Source of the DNA: Actinomycetes bacterium
Lineage (GTDB): Bacteria > Actinomycetota > Actinomycetes > Actinomycetales > Actinomycetaceae
Length of the DNA stretch: 64,000 bases
Assembly: GCA_023426345.1 (NCBI GenBank)
Contig: JAFAAX010000006.1
Span: 1 to 64,000 of the forward strand
Reading direction: 5' to 3'
Shown: positions 8,869 through 17,814 of the stretch, piece by piece
Layout: each line of letters starts with the position of its first letter
Numbering within the stretch: position 1 is the stretch's first letter
The notes under the pieces: generated by a model
The model's input: only the letters and a program-made list of their open reading frames with translations
What the model was told of the DNA's origin: nothing
Databases searched by the model: none
Made by a program: the position numbers and the translations under genes

Positions 8869-10911
8869 CTATCCGTGCGCGCGCTGCCCGGACACGATCT
8901 CCCGCAACCGGGCGATCGGCAGTTTCGGCGTCCGCGAGGCGGTGACGAGCCCATTGACCTCCTGCTGGGTGTCGGTGAGCTGGGTGAAGCACCAACCGGC
9001 CATGCCCATGCGCTCACCATCGCGCATGGCGTCGAACAGGTCGGCAAGATGATGCTCGTACTCCCGCATATCGGCGACCATCTGATAGCCCCAGTCCTCT
9101 TCCGGCTGCGCCCCGTCTCCACGGTCGGCATCCCCTCCCGAGGCTGCGCGATCGGGCAGGATGCTCACACCGCCGAACTCGCTGAGCACGAAGGGGCGGC
9201 GCAGCATCGCGCCCACCTGCTCGCGGGCGTCGTGGTCGTCGGTCCCCACGACCGCGCGCCGCCCGTTGGGCGCCAATCCCGTCGCCCAATGCGCGCGAGC
9301 CTCCGGTGTGGCGTAGGACTCTCGCAGGCGGTCCGGGTCGTTGTCGTAGTCGTGGATCGTGAACAGATCCGAGACGGTGTGCTCCCATCCGTCGTTGGAG
9401 ATCACCAGGCGGGAGGGGTCCACGGACTTGGTGAGGTGATACGCCGCGCGGACGAGGTCGCGCCGGGCGGCGTCGACGGTGAGGTCCTGGACCCCCCACG
9501 ACTCGTTGAACGGCACCCACGCGATGATGCAGGGATGCGAGACGTCGCGGTGGATCGCCTCCTGCCACTCCGTCAGCAGGCGCCGAGTGCTGAGCGCCCC
9601 GAACTCATAGGCGCTGGGCATCTCCTCCCACACCATCAGCCCCAGCCGGTCCGCCCAGTACAGGAACCGCGGATCCTCGATCTTCTGATGCACGCGCGCT
9701 GTCGTGAACCCGAGGTCGCGGATCAGCTGGACCTCTGCCCGCAGCGCGTCCGCTCCCGGCGCCGCCAGGTGCGACGTGGGCCAGAAGCCCTGGGACAGGA
9801 CCGCGTGGACCGGCGTGGGCCTCCCATTGAGCAGGATCTGCCCGCCGGCCGTCGCGATGGATCGCACCCCGAGGTAGGACCCGACCCGGTCCGTCGTCGG
9901 TGGCGTCGCAGGGCCGGCGTCGGGTCCGGCGTCCTGACCGGGATCGACGAGGGCGACCCCCGCCCGCAGGAGCACCGGATCGTCTGGGGACCACAGGAAG
10001 CGGTCCAGGTCCTGGCCGTTGCGCCACGCGGGAACATCCAGCGTCACGGTGGCACGGGAAGCGGTGAGCGCGACGGTGTGCTCCGCCAGGAGGGAGCCGT
10101 CGGCATCCATGAGCCCGACCTCGAGTGACGTGCCCGGGCGCGGCCGACGGGCCACCTCGACGTCCAGGGCCACGCATGCGCGGTTCGCGTCGGGGCGCCA
10201 GGCGAGATGCGTGAGGTGCTGGCGGGGGACGGACTCGAGCCAGACCGGCTGCCAGATTCCCGTCGTGCGGTCGTACCACACGGCGTGTCGGGACGCGCGC
10301 CAGTCCTGCTTGCCCCGTGGCTGGGCGATGTCCTCGGGGTCGTCCTGAGCGCGCACGACCAGCGTGAGCGGTGTCCCGGTCTCGAGGGCGGCGAGCGAGT
10401 CGGCGGGGACCTCCACGCTGAACGGCGTGTGCCCGCCTTCGTGGTGGGCCAGGTGGACGCCATCGATCCAGGTGTCCGCGATGTAGTCGACCGCACCGAA
10501 GTGGACGAGGAGAGTGTTGCCGGGGACGTGGTCGGCGGCCGCCAGAGCGCGCGGCGTGAGCGCCGTGCGGTACCACACGACGGGATGGAACCCCGTGTCG
10601 CCGATTCCTGAGGCGGATGACTCCGGCGGGAACGGGACCACGATCCGCTGGTCGAAGGGATCTCTGGTCGCGCGCTCGGCGCGTCGCGCGGGGACCTCGC
10701 CCGAGGCCTTCGGCGCGAGTTCCGCCGCCGTGCCGCCGGGTTCGGCGGATTCCGGCTCCCGCGGCATCGCACGCCACCAGCGGTCGTCTCTCCCGCAGTC
10801 GCCGTCGTCCACGGCGAAGTCCCAGGGCCCCGACAAGTCCGCCCAGCTGGCGCGCGTCAACTGGGGACGGGGATGGATCTGTGTGCCGTGACCGCCATCG
10901 GTTCCGGGCAT
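8869..10911 (-). CDS. Glycoside hydrolase family 2 enzyme (beta-galactosidase/glucuronidase type)
   Basis: A 680-residue GH2 protein: an N-terminal jelly-roll domain (WADLSGPWDFAVDD), an Ig-like domain, and a TIM barrel. The acid/base glutamate is E470 in FNESWG and the nucleophile is E578 in VLSEFGG, so both catalytic residues are present. There is no signal peptide, so it acts in the cytoplasm on imported oligosaccharides. The start is set at ATG 10911 (CGGAG six bases upstream), because the in-frame ATG at 10953 lies inside the predicted -10 box. Its promoter carries the same operator as the divergent lacI/transporter promoter, which puts the enzyme in that regulon. Exact linkage specificity cannot be read from sequence. 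Confidence 0.88.
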   Translation of the reverse strand: MPGTDGGHGTQIHPRPQLTRASWADLSGPWDFAVDDGDCGRDDRWWRAMPREPESAEPGGTAAELAPKASGEVPARRAERATRDPFDQRIVVPFPPESSASGIGDTGFHPVVWYRTALTPRALAAADHVPGNTLLVHFGAVDYIADTWIDGVHLAHHEGGHTPFSVEVPADSLAALETGTPLTLVVRAQDDPEDIAQPRGKQDWRASRHAVWYDRTTGIWQPVWLESVPRQHLTHLAWRPDANRACVALDVEVARRPRPGTSLEVGLMDADGSLLAEHTVALTASRATVTLDVPAWRNGQDLDRFLWSPDDPVLLRAGVALVDPGQDAGPDAGPATPPTTDRVGSYLGVRSIATAGGQILLNGRPTPVHAVLSQGFWPTSHLAAPGADALRAEVQLIRDLGFTTARVHQKIEDPRFLYWADRLGLMVWEEMPSAYEFGALSTRRLLTEWQEAIHRDVSHPCIIAWVPFNESWGVQDLTVDAARRDLVRAAYHLTKSVDPSRLVISNDGWEHTVSDLFTIHDYDNDPDRLRESYATPEARAHWATGLAPNGRRAVVGTDDHDAREQVGAMLRRPFVLSEFGGVSILPDRAASGGDADRGDGAQPEEDWGYQMVADMREYEHHLADLFDAMRDGERMGMAGWCFTQLTDTQQEVNGLVTASRTPKLPIARLREIVSGQRAHG

Positions 10912-10948
10912 CGCGATCTCCGGGAGATGCTCATTCATCATGACGCTG

Positions 10949-10977
10949 AGCATACGGAGATGTTCTAGCGCTGTAAA
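10949..10977 (-). promoter_or_regulatory. Promoter and LacI-type operator of the GH2 gene
   Basis: On the minus strand a TTTACA -35 box (10977-10972) and a TATGCT -10 box (10954-10949) are exactly 17 bases apart. The pseudo-palindrome TTCTAGCGCTGTAAA (plus strand, 10963-10977) covers the -35 box and spacer. Its AGCGCT centre is shared with the operator at 12167-12181. A bound repressor would block polymerase here. Confidence 0.8.
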
Positions 10978-11006
10978 GCTCCTCGATGCGTTCCGCGCAG
11001 CGCGGG

Positions 11007-11032
11007 CCGCCCTCGCCTGTCGGGGAGGGCGG
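11007..11032 (-). terminator. Hairpin downstream of the lacI gene
   Basis: CCGCCCTC (11007-11014) pairs with GAGGGCGG (11025-11032) around a ten-base loop, about 60 bases past the lacI stop and before the GH2 promoter. There is no U-tract, so termination strength is uncertain. Confidence 0.4.
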
Positions 11033-11091
11033 GAGGCGGGCCGGACGGACGGCGGCGGGCCGGTCGGGGAAGGAGCGTCCGGCGCGGACCG

Positions 11092-12123
11092 TCAGGCGGG
11101 GGAGGTGGTCGCGCGCTGGGTGATCGAGTACGGGGTGAGGAGGTGGCGACCGAGTCCGTCGAACCCGCCGATGCGGTCCACCAGCAAGTCGAACGCGGTG
11201 GAGACCAGCGCCTTCTTGTCGGGCGTGACGGAGGAGAGGGGCGGCGTGGAATAGCGCGCGAAAGCGGTGTCGTCCCAGGCCAGGACCGATACATCGTCGG
11301 GCACGGAACGGCCGGCCGCAGCGAGGGCACGCATGGCGGCCAACCCGAAGAGGTCGTCGCGGCAGAAGATCGCGTCGAAGTCGACGCCGGTGTCCAGCGC
11401 CTGGGAGACGACGCGGACTCCGTCGTCCAGCGCGAAGCTGCGGCTCTCGAAGACCAGGTCCGGGTCGGGGGCGATCCCGGCGTCGACGAGGGCCTCCTGG
11501 TAGCCGAGCAGGCGCACGCGGGTGGACGCCGTGATGTCGTCGCGCACGGCCGCCAGGAAGGCGATGCGGCGTCGCCCCTGATGGAGGAGCAGTCGGACGG
11601 CGTCCCGGGCGGCGGCGGCGTTGTCGATCATGACGTGGTCGGCGGTCAGGGGAAGCGCCGCCTCTCCGAGCAGGACCAGGGGGGTCTCGGGCTGGATGCG
11701 GGAGATCTCGACCGTGCCGATGCGCACGGGGTGGAAGATCACGCCGTCGACCAGGCCCTCGGCGCGGTCCCGGAGAACGGCGCGTTCGGCCTCGACCTCG
11801 CCCAGGGTCTGTTCGATGAGGATGCGGTAGCCGCGGCGGGTCGCCTCCTCGCCGATGAGGCGGGCGATCTCTGCGAAGTAGGGCTGATCCATCTCGGGAA
11901 GGGCCAGGGCGATCATGCCCGTGCGTCCGGTGGCGAGTCGCCGTGCGGTGAGGTTGGGGCGGTATCCGAGCTCGTCGATCGCGGCCTGGACGCGCTCCCG
12001 CGTCTGTGCGGAGACGTGCTGGTAGCCGTGCACGACGTTGGAGACGGTCTTCATCGAGACGCCTGCGCGCTGGGCCACGTCCTGGAGGCGGATGTGGCCG
12101 GACGATCTTCCGCCGATGGTCAT
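11092..12123 (-). CDS. LacI-family transcriptional repressor
   Basis: A 343-residue LacI/GalR regulator. The helix-turn-helix and hinge lie at about residues 10-60 (LQDVAQRAGVSMKTVSNVVHG, then RRLATGRTG), followed by a periplasmic-binding-protein-like sugar sensor (residues about 65-340). It is transcribed away from the sugar transporter genes. The shared intergenic region holds an operator with the AGCGCT centre typical of this class, and the same operator recurs upstream of the GH2 gene, so it probably controls both units and itself. A TAGGAT box (minus strand, 12135-12130) ends six bases before the ATG, so the mRNA may be leaderless. The effector is unknown, presumably the imported sugar or a product of it. 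Confidence 0.9.
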   Translation of the reverse strand: MTIGGRSSGHIRLQDVAQRAGVSMKTVSNVVHGYQHVSAQTRERVQAAIDELGYRPNLTARRLATGRTGMIALALPEMDQPYFAEIARLIGEEATRRGYRILIEQTLGEVEAERAVLRDRAEGLVDGVIFHPVRIGTVEISRIQPETPLVLLGEAALPLTADHVMIDNAAAARDAVRLLLHQGRRRIAFLAAVRDDITASTRVRLLGYQEALVDAGIAPDPDLVFESRSFALDDGVRVVSQALDTGVDFDAIFCRDDLFGLAAMRALAAAGRSVPDDVSVLAWDDTAFARYSTPPLSSVTPDKKALVSTAFDLLVDRIGGFDGLGRHLLTPYSITQRATTSPA

Positions 12124-12158
12124 GAGGTCATCCTAGAGGCTGGTGCCATGAATGGGTG

Positions 12159-12188
12159 TTGACAGTTTCTAGCGCTGTACACTAGCGT
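12159..12188 (+). promoter_or_regulatory. Promoter and LacI-type operator of the CUT1 transporter operon
   Basis: A TTGACA -35 box (12159-12164) is followed 18 bases later by a weaker TAGCGT -10 (12183-12188). The operator TTCTAGCGCTGTACA (12167-12181) fills the spacer and matches the copy in front of the GH2 gene in 14 of 15 positions. It also lies about 45 bases upstream of the divergent lacI start, so autoregulation is likely. Confidence 0.75.
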
Positions 12189-12284
12189 CGATGGCGTCAT
12201 AGCAGTCGCCCCGGGTTGAGGTCGACCCGGCCTGCACGCATCGGCGCGTGGGAGTGGTGGGCGACCCACAGACAGGAGAGACAG

Positions 12285-13622
12285 ATGAAGCGATCCCTGG
12301 CAATGACGGCGACGCTCGCTGCAGCAGCGCTCGCCCTGACGGCATGCGGAGGCGGCGGCGGAGCGTCCTCCGGAGGAGACAACGCGAGCAGCGGTGGGAA
12401 GACCGAGATCACCTTCATGGGATGGGGATCCACCCAGGAGGTCGCGGTGTTTCAGGACATGATCGTGCAGTTCGAGGAGCAGAACCCGGATATCGCCGTC
12501 GACTACCAGCCGGTTCCCGACAGTGACTACGACACGAAGTTACAGACGATGATCGCCAGCAACGAGATACCCGATGTCTTCTATCTCAAACCGGAGAAGA
12601 TCACGTCGTACGCGGATGCGGGCCTGCTGGCGGACCTCTCAGACTTCACCGCCAATAATGACATCTTCGATGAGGACAATATCTGGCCGAAGGCCATGGA
12701 CATCTATCGGTATGACGGGGAGAACCGCGGTCAGGGCGCCATCTACGGCTACCCCAAGGACATCAGCGCCTTCGTCATGGTCTACAACAAAGACCTCTTT
12801 GACGCGGCCGGCATCACGCCGCCGGCTCCCGGTGAGGCCTGGACGTGGGACCAGTACGAGGATGCTGCGAAGAAGCTGACGTCTGGGGAAGGCTCGTCCA
12901 AGATCTACGGTTCCGGACAGTTCTCACTGGAGTCCGCTGTCTGGTCGAACGGCGCCGATTGGCTGAACGCTGACCACACGAAGGTGACGATTACGGATCC
13001 CAAGTTCGTTGAGGCGCTCCAGTGGGTTGCGGACCTGGGCCTGGTCGACGGTGTTGTTCCAACGACCGAGGAAGAAGACGCGCTCGGGAGCACACAGCGA
13101 TTCGTCAACGGTCAGCTCGCCATGATGGGCATGGGGTCCTGGAGCCAGGGTCAGTTCTGGGAAGAGGCGAACTTCAATTGGGACGTCATGCCGTGGCCTG
13201 TCAGCCCGAGCACCGGGAAGAAGGCGACGTGGTTCGGCAGCGTCGGATTCAGTGTGTCTGCTGCCAGTAAGCATCAGGAGGCGGCCGACAAGCTCGCAGC
13301 ATTCTTGGCCTTCAACAAGGACGCCCAGCAGACGAACATGGATCAGGGACAGGCCGTGCCGAATCTCATCGACATGGCTGAGGGGCAATACCTCCAGAAT
13401 GGCAAGGCTCCTGAGAACAAGCAGGTGTTCCTCGACGTCATTAAGGACTACGGGCAGTTGGCCACTCAGTCGTACACGTACAACGACGATTGGTTCACGG
13501 AGTTCAACGCCGATGTTCCGGCAGTGTGGCTCGGTGAGAAGACAGCGCAGGAGTTCTGCGACGACATGCAGCCCAAGCTGCAAGATCTCCTCGACGAAGC
13601 CATCGAGGAGTCCGGCAAGTAG
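12285..13622 (+). CDS. CUT1-type sugar ABC transporter, substrate-binding lipoprotein
   Basis: A 445-residue extracellular solute-binding protein of the MalE/UgpB family. The signal peptide MKRSLAMTATLAAAALALTAC ends in the lipobox LTAC, followed by a Gly/Ser-rich tether, so it is anchored on the outer face of the membrane. ATG 12285 is preferred over an upstream in-frame start at 12216 because AGGAGAG lies five bases before it and the signal peptide then starts correctly. It would capture an oligosaccharide for the two permeases encoded next. The downstream GH43 and co-regulated GH2 enzymes suggest a plant or host glycan fragment containing arabinose, xylose or galactose. That is inference. 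Confidence 0.92.
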   Translation: MKRSLAMTATLAAAALALTACGGGGGASSGGDNASSGGKTEITFMGWGSTQEVAVFQDMIVQFEEQNPDIAVDYQPVPDSDYDTKLQTMIASNEIPDVFYLKPEKITSYADAGLLADLSDFTANNDIFDEDNIWPKAMDIYRYDGENRGQGAIYGYPKDISAFVMVYNKDLFDAAGITPPAPGEAWTWDQYEDAAKKLTSGEGSSKIYGSGQFSLESAVWSNGADWLNADHTKVTITDPKFVEALQWVADLGLVDGVVPTTEEEDALGSTQRFVNGQLAMMGMGSWSQGQFWEEANFNWDVMPWPVSPSTGKKATWFGSVGFSVSAASKHQEAADKLAAFLAFNKDAQQTNMDQGQAVPNLIDMAEGQYLQNGKAPENKQVFLDVIKDYGQLATQSYTYNDDWFTEFNADVPAVWLGEKTAQEFCDDMQPKLQDLLDEAIEESGK

Positions 13623-13644
13623 CTCAGGTCGAAGGGCGAAGAGG

Positions 13645-14607
13645 ATGTCGAGCAAGACAGGGGCCAGCGCCCCGCAGAGACAGCGGAAACAGACGACGGA
13701 CGGGTCTTCTCATTCCGGCGTGAACGAGATGCGCAAGCGCGAGAAGGCGTGGGGCGTCGCGTTCATCGCGCCGATCACGGCGCAGGTCGCCTTGTTCAGC
13801 GTGGTCCCGTTGCTCATCGCCGTCGTCGCCGGATTCACGGACTGGAATGCTCTCAAGGGCGTCCATCAGTTCGTCGGGTTCGACAACTTCGCCGAATTCC
13901 TCACGGACAAGAAGTTTTGGACCGCGGCTGGGAACACCATCTACATGCTCCTGCCGATCCCGTTCTACCTGTTCTTCGGCATCCTCTTCGCCCTCGGCTG
14001 CCACCACAACACCCCCGGGAGCAAGGTTTTCCGCACCCTGTTCTTTCTCCCCTACGTCTCCTCGATCGTGGCGCTCGTCGTCCTGTGGAAGTGGCTGTTC
14101 AACTACGAATACGGGCTGATCAACCAATGGTTGATGGACTGGTTTGGCGTCCAGGGGCCCAACTGGCTGGGAGACCCGAAGTGGATCAAGTTCACGATCG
14201 TTCTCATGATCATCTGGAAGATGATCGGCATCACATCCATCTATGTGCTGGCCGCACTCAAGACGATCCCGGAGGACTATTACGAGGCTGCGCGCCTCGA
14301 TGGGGCGAACAGTATCCAGATGTTCAGTCGGATCACGATGCCACTGATCTCTCCGACGCTATTCTACCTCATGATCGTCGGTGTCATCGGTTCGCTGCAG
14401 ACCTTCGTCGAAGTCCAACTGTTCACCAGTGACGGAGGGCGAAACTACTCCGCCGCCACAATCACCTACTACATCTGGGACAAGGCGTTCGTGAAGAACA
14501 ACATCGGCTTGGCGTCCTCGGCCGCGTTCTTCTTTGGGATCGTCATCTTGGGTGTCACCCTTCTGCAGTTCCGGCTGTCGAAGCGGTGGGTCTACGAAGG
14601 AGCATGA
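13645..14607 (+). CDS. CUT1 sugar ABC transporter, MalF/UgpA-type permease
   Basis: A 320-residue membrane protein with six hydrophobic segments, starting AWGVAFIAPITAQVALFSVV after a charged N-terminus. The EAA loop is present as YYEAARLDGANSIQMFSRI, the contact point for the ATPase. Start ATG 13645 is 22 bases after the binding-protein gene; ATG 13729 (MRKREKAW) is an alternative. It forms the translocation pore with the next gene product. The operon encodes no ATPase, so a shared MsiK/MsmK-type ATPase from elsewhere in the genome is probably used, as is common for CUT1 systems in Actinobacteria. Confidence 0.92.
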   Translation: MSSKTGASAPQRQRKQTTDGSSHSGVNEMRKREKAWGVAFIAPITAQVALFSVVPLLIAVVAGFTDWNALKGVHQFVGFDNFAEFLTDKKFWTAAGNTIYMLLPIPFYLFFGILFALGCHHNTPGSKVFRTLFFLPYVSSIVALVVLWKWLFNYEYGLINQWLMDWFGVQGPNWLGDPKWIKFTIVLMIIWKMIGITSIYVLAALKTIPEDYYEAARLDGANSIQMFSRITMPLISPTLFYLMIVGVIGSLQTFVEVQLFTSDGGRNYSAATITYYIWDKAFVKNNIGLASSAAFFFGIVILGVTLLQFRLSKRWVYEGA

Positions 14608-14610
14608 TCC

Positions 14611-15459
14611 ATGTCCATTTCTCGGACCGCGAGTCAGAGGGCCGGCAAGACGACCGGTTTCCTGCTGATGCTCGTGGGGTCTCTTGCCATGGTGGTCCCC
14701 TTCGTCTGGATGATCGTCACCTCGCTCAAGAAGTCGAAGCTCGTTTTCGAGTACCCGCCCCAGTGGATTCCCGACCCTGTGACCTGGTCGAACTACAAGG
14801 ACATCTGGGACGTGGCTCCCCTCGCGCAGGGCCTCATCAACTCTGCGACCGTCACGACGTTGGTTGTTGTGTTCGGCACCCTCTCGTCCACGATGGCGGC
14901 ATTTGCCTTTGCGAAACTTGACTTCCCCCACAAGCAGGTCATCTTCGTCTCGTTGCTTGCCACGATGATGATCCCCGGCGTCGTCATGATCATCCCCCAG
15001 TTCCTGGTCTACTCCCACATCGGGTGGATCGACACGCTGCTCCCGTTGTTCGTCCCCGGGATGCTGGGCAACATCTCGATGATATTCTTCCTTCGACAGT
15101 ACATGATGGGTCTGTCGAACGAGCTCATGGACGCAGCAAAGCTCGACGGCGCCGGATTTTTTCGAATCTATTGGAGTATCTTCCTGCCCCTGTGCAAACC
15201 GGCCATCGCAGCGAACGTCATCATCATCTTTATGGCGACTTGGAACGATTACATGGGTCCGCTCATCTTCACGCATTCTCCGAGGAATTCCACGGTCCAA
15301 CTGGTCATCGCATCGTTGAGTTCCCATTACGCTGAACAGACGAACTATCCCCTGGTCATGGCTTCATCTGTCGTTGCGGTGCTTCCTGTGCTTCTCCTCT
15401 TCGTCGGCGCCCAGAAGTACTTCGTCGAGTCTTTCGCGTTCAGCGGGATCAAGGGGTGA
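14611..15459 (+). CDS. CUT1 sugar ABC transporter, MalG/UgpE-type permease
   Basis: A 282-residue inner-membrane subunit with about six hydrophobic segments (first one TTGFLLMLVGSLAMVVPFVWM) and an EAA loop reading LMDAAKLDGAGFFRIYWSI. It starts three bases after the preceding permease gene with AGGAG upstream, and its stop overlaps the GTG of the GH43 gene, so import and cleavage are made together. It pairs with the MalF-type subunit. The substrate follows that of the binding protein and is not readable from the sequence. Confidence 0.92.
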   Translation: MSISRTASQRAGKTTGFLLMLVGSLAMVVPFVWMIVTSLKKSKLVFEYPPQWIPDPVTWSNYKDIWDVAPLAQGLINSATVTTLVVVFGTLSSTMAAFAFAKLDFPHKQVIFVSLLATMMIPGVVMIIPQFLVYSHIGWIDTLLPLFVPGMLGNISMIFFLRQYMMGLSNELMDAAKLDGAGFFRIYWSIFLPLCKPAIAANVIIIFMATWNDYMGPLIFTHSPRNSTVQLVIASLSSHYAEQTNYPLVMASSVVAVLPVLLLFVGAQKYFVESFAFSGIKG

Positions 15460-17690
15460 AAGACGTGAACGGGCGAGATCAGGAGGGTCTGACGACCTAC
15501 GCGAATCCCGTGGCGCGCCACGGTGACTTCGCGGATCCCTTCATCTTGCGATATGACGGCTGCTACTACCTCTACTGCACAAATCCGGATGCCAGATGTT
15601 GGCGGTCGAACGACCTGATGAACTGGGAACCCTGTGGCTCGACGATTCCACCGGAAGAGTTCCCAGGCCTCGTGCCCTTCGCGCCGGAGGTCTGGATCCA
15701 GGGCGGCAAGTTCTGGATGTATACGTCGCCCTCCGGCCTCGGTCACTACGTCTTGTGTGCCGAGAGTCCGAGGGGCCCGTTCCACAGGGTCACTGACAAC
15801 GTCGGGCATGCCATCGACGGCACAGTGCTGCTCGACGATGACGGGCGGTCCTACTTCTACTGGGCCGGCGACGAAGGAATCTGGGGCTGTGAGATGCCTT
15901 CGCCGACGGAGTTTGGAGAGCCGGTCCTCACGGGCGTCACGATGAACGGGTGGACAGAGGGTCCGCTTGTTACTCACGACTCTCATGGGTACACGATGAC
16001 GCTGACCGGGAACCACTATCTCAGTCGCGGATACAGGGTTGATGCGGCGGTCAGCGACCATCCACTCAGCGGGTGGCAGACGGCGCCGACTAGCCCGATC
16101 GTGATCGGTGCTGATGGGCCATTGACTGGCCTGGGCCACTCCAGTTCGGTACGCGGTCCGGACCTGGTCTCGACGTGGATCGCTTATCACGACATCAAGC
16201 CGGACCGATCCCGTGACCTGAATCTCGATCGACAGATCTGGAACGGACGAAGTCCGCAGATTCTGGGCGGTCCGTCGTCGTCGGCGATCGCTCCGTCCGG
16301 TCCCGATGAGGTCTGGACGACAGGGGTCTCGCCGGTCCTCGGCTCGGTGTTCACCGCTGAGCTCAACGTGACGGTCTTGGACCCACGGGCCGAAACAGGT
16401 CTGCGGGTGACGGGCTTGACCGACACGTCTGGATCGATCGACGACTTGCAGGTGCGGATCATCCCAGACCGAGGGATTGTCGTCGCCGATCGACGTGGAT
16501 CGGCGACGGGTGAGGGGCCGGCGAAAGCCGAGGCTCCGTTGCCGCCGGGGTTTTCTCGCGATTCCCTTCACTGCTGGCTTGTCATCAGCGATGGGGAGAC
16601 GATCGACGTCCAACTGGACGGGCGCCACCAGTTCAGGGTCTGTGGGAGTGCCAGTGGGGACACCCGCATCGAAGTCTTGGACGCCGATCGCATGCGTGTC
16701 GGGCACTGTTCCGCGACACGCATGACGCCCGCGGACGCGCAAATGGCAGTGAGTGCGCCCGTCCCCGGGCGGTTCCCGGCGATCCTCACTGAAGACTCCC
16801 GAGGCCGGAGCCGACCGACTGGGGATGGCTTGCTAACAGAGGTCGGTCTTCATACTGGCGATCAGCTGACGTATGGGATCCACGTTCAGCAGGCCGGTCC
16901 CGTGACCGTCCACCTCTCCGGGCACTTCTCTCGGGGAGACGTCGTGACTGTGGCTTGCGGACGGAGCGTCGCAACGACTGGTGTCGTCCCCGAGCCGACA
17001 ACGCTTATCTCGGTGCCCGCGGAACTGACGGATACCGACGAGCACATGCGCATCTCCTGCGAGCAGGGGGCGCCTGTTCTTGCGATGGTGATCGTCTCGG
17101 AGCGGGTGAAGACGCTCGCGATGTCCATTCCCCCCGGCCTGACAGGGAACGGCGTCTCCGACACGGGCAAGTGCTTGGTGGATTCGGGGCCATGGGAAGA
17201 TGTCACGGTGGAGGCAGCGCTTTCGGTGCATCCCACGAAGACTGGTGGTCATGGCGATCTGCTCCTTCGCGCGAGCCAGCTCGCCGATGGGGGAGAGGGG
17301 GATGACCCTGTCCTGGGCCGTGACTTCCTGCTGGGCTACTCCGTCCAGGTTCGCAGGAATCGGCTCGTCGTAGCGCGCCATGACTATGACGAAAAGGTCC
17401 TGGCCGAGGCGCCTCTCCCGAGTCCAAGGAGTCCAGGTCCCGGTGGTTGTCCGCAGGCAGACGAGCGGTCAGAGGGCGTGAGTGTCGTGGCCCGGATGCG
17501 GGGCGGGCGGATCGCTGTGGAGATCGACGGGGCGACGATCCTCGACGTCGAGGACGAACGGCCTCACGTCTGTGGTGGCGTGGGTATTCGCTGGGTCGAC
17601 GCAGATCTTCATGTCAGCGACTTTCGTGTCTGCGGTGGTCGCTCTGAGGACGGGTGCTGCTCACGCAATGCGCGCTCGACGCTCAGTTGA
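15456..17690 (+). CDS. Glycoside hydrolase family 43 protein with long C-terminal extension
   Basis: A 744-residue protein. Residues about 14-290 form a GH43 five-blade propeller with the expected triad: Asp27 (GDFADPFIL), Asp121 (HAIDGTVLL) and Glu168 (GWTEGPLV). Family members cleave alpha-L-arabinofuranosides or beta-xylosides. No signal peptide is seen, so it should work in the cytoplasm on imported oligosaccharides. The roughly 450-residue C-terminal part contains two beta-rich stretches (about 300-420 and 570-735, both with a DVQLDG or AVEIDG pattern) that resemble concanavalin-like accessory domains. This is much longer than common GH43 enzymes. GTG 15456 overlaps the permease stop. 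Base composition is slightly lower in GC than neighbouring housekeeping genes. Confidence 0.85.
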   Translation: MKDVNGRDQEGLTTYANPVARHGDFADPFILRYDGCYYLYCTNPDARCWRSNDLMNWEPCGSTIPPEEFPGLVPFAPEVWIQGGKFWMYTSPSGLGHYVLCAESPRGPFHRVTDNVGHAIDGTVLLDDDGRSYFYWAGDEGIWGCEMPSPTEFGEPVLTGVTMNGWTEGPLVTHDSHGYTMTLTGNHYLSRGYRVDAAVSDHPLSGWQTAPTSPIVIGADGPLTGLGHSSSVRGPDLVSTWIAYHDIKPDRSRDLNLDRQIWNGRSPQILGGPSSSAIAPSGPDEVWTTGVSPVLGSVFTAELNVTVLDPRAETGLRVTGLTDTSGSIDDLQVRIIPDRGIVVADRRGSATGEGPAKAEAPLPPGFSRDSLHCWLVISDGETIDVQLDGRHQFRVCGSASGDTRIEVLDADRMRVGHCSATRMTPADAQMAVSAPVPGRFPAILTEDSRGRSRPTGDGLLTEVGLHTGDQLTYGIHVQQAGPVTVHLSGHFSRGDVVTVACGRSVATTGVVPEPTTLISVPAELTDTDEHMRISCEQGAPVLAMVIVSERVKTLAMSIPPGLTGNGVSDTGKCLVDSGPWEDVTVEAALSVHPTKTGGHGDLLLRASQLADGGEGDDPVLGRDFLLGYSVQVRRNRLVVARHDYDEKVLAEAPLPSPRSPGPGGCPQADERSEGVSVVARMRGGRIAVEIDGATILDVEDERPHVCGGVGIRWVDADLHVSDFRVCGGRSEDGCCSRNARSTLS

Positions 17691-17758
17691 TTCCGGCCAA
17701 TGTGAGGGTGCGGCCGTCGCACTGAACCGGTGGATGTCGTTCCCATGCGCGGCGGCGG

Positions 17759-17797
17759 TGTACAACTTCAGCGCGACACTGTACAATATCCTGTACA
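17759..17797 (+). promoter_or_regulatory. yefM-yoeB promoter with three TGTACA operator boxes
   Basis: TGTACA occurs at 17759-17764, 17780-17785 and 17792-17797. The first box sits exactly 17 bases before TACAAT (17782-17787), so it can serve as the -35 element while the second overlaps the -10. The last two are centred 12 bp apart, the geometry described for yefM-yoeB operators, whose core is the TGTACA hexamer. This supports autoregulation by the YefM-YoeB complex. Confidence 0.88.
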
Positions 17798-17814
17798 TGA
17801 AGGGGAGGGTGCAC

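Noticed and set aside
10938..10953. ATG starts at 10953, 10941 or 10938 for the GH2 gene
   Set aside because: The first lies within the -10 box and the others at the predicted transcription start without a ribosome site. ATG 10911 has CGGAG at the right distance, though a leaderless start at 10941 or 10938 cannot be excluded.
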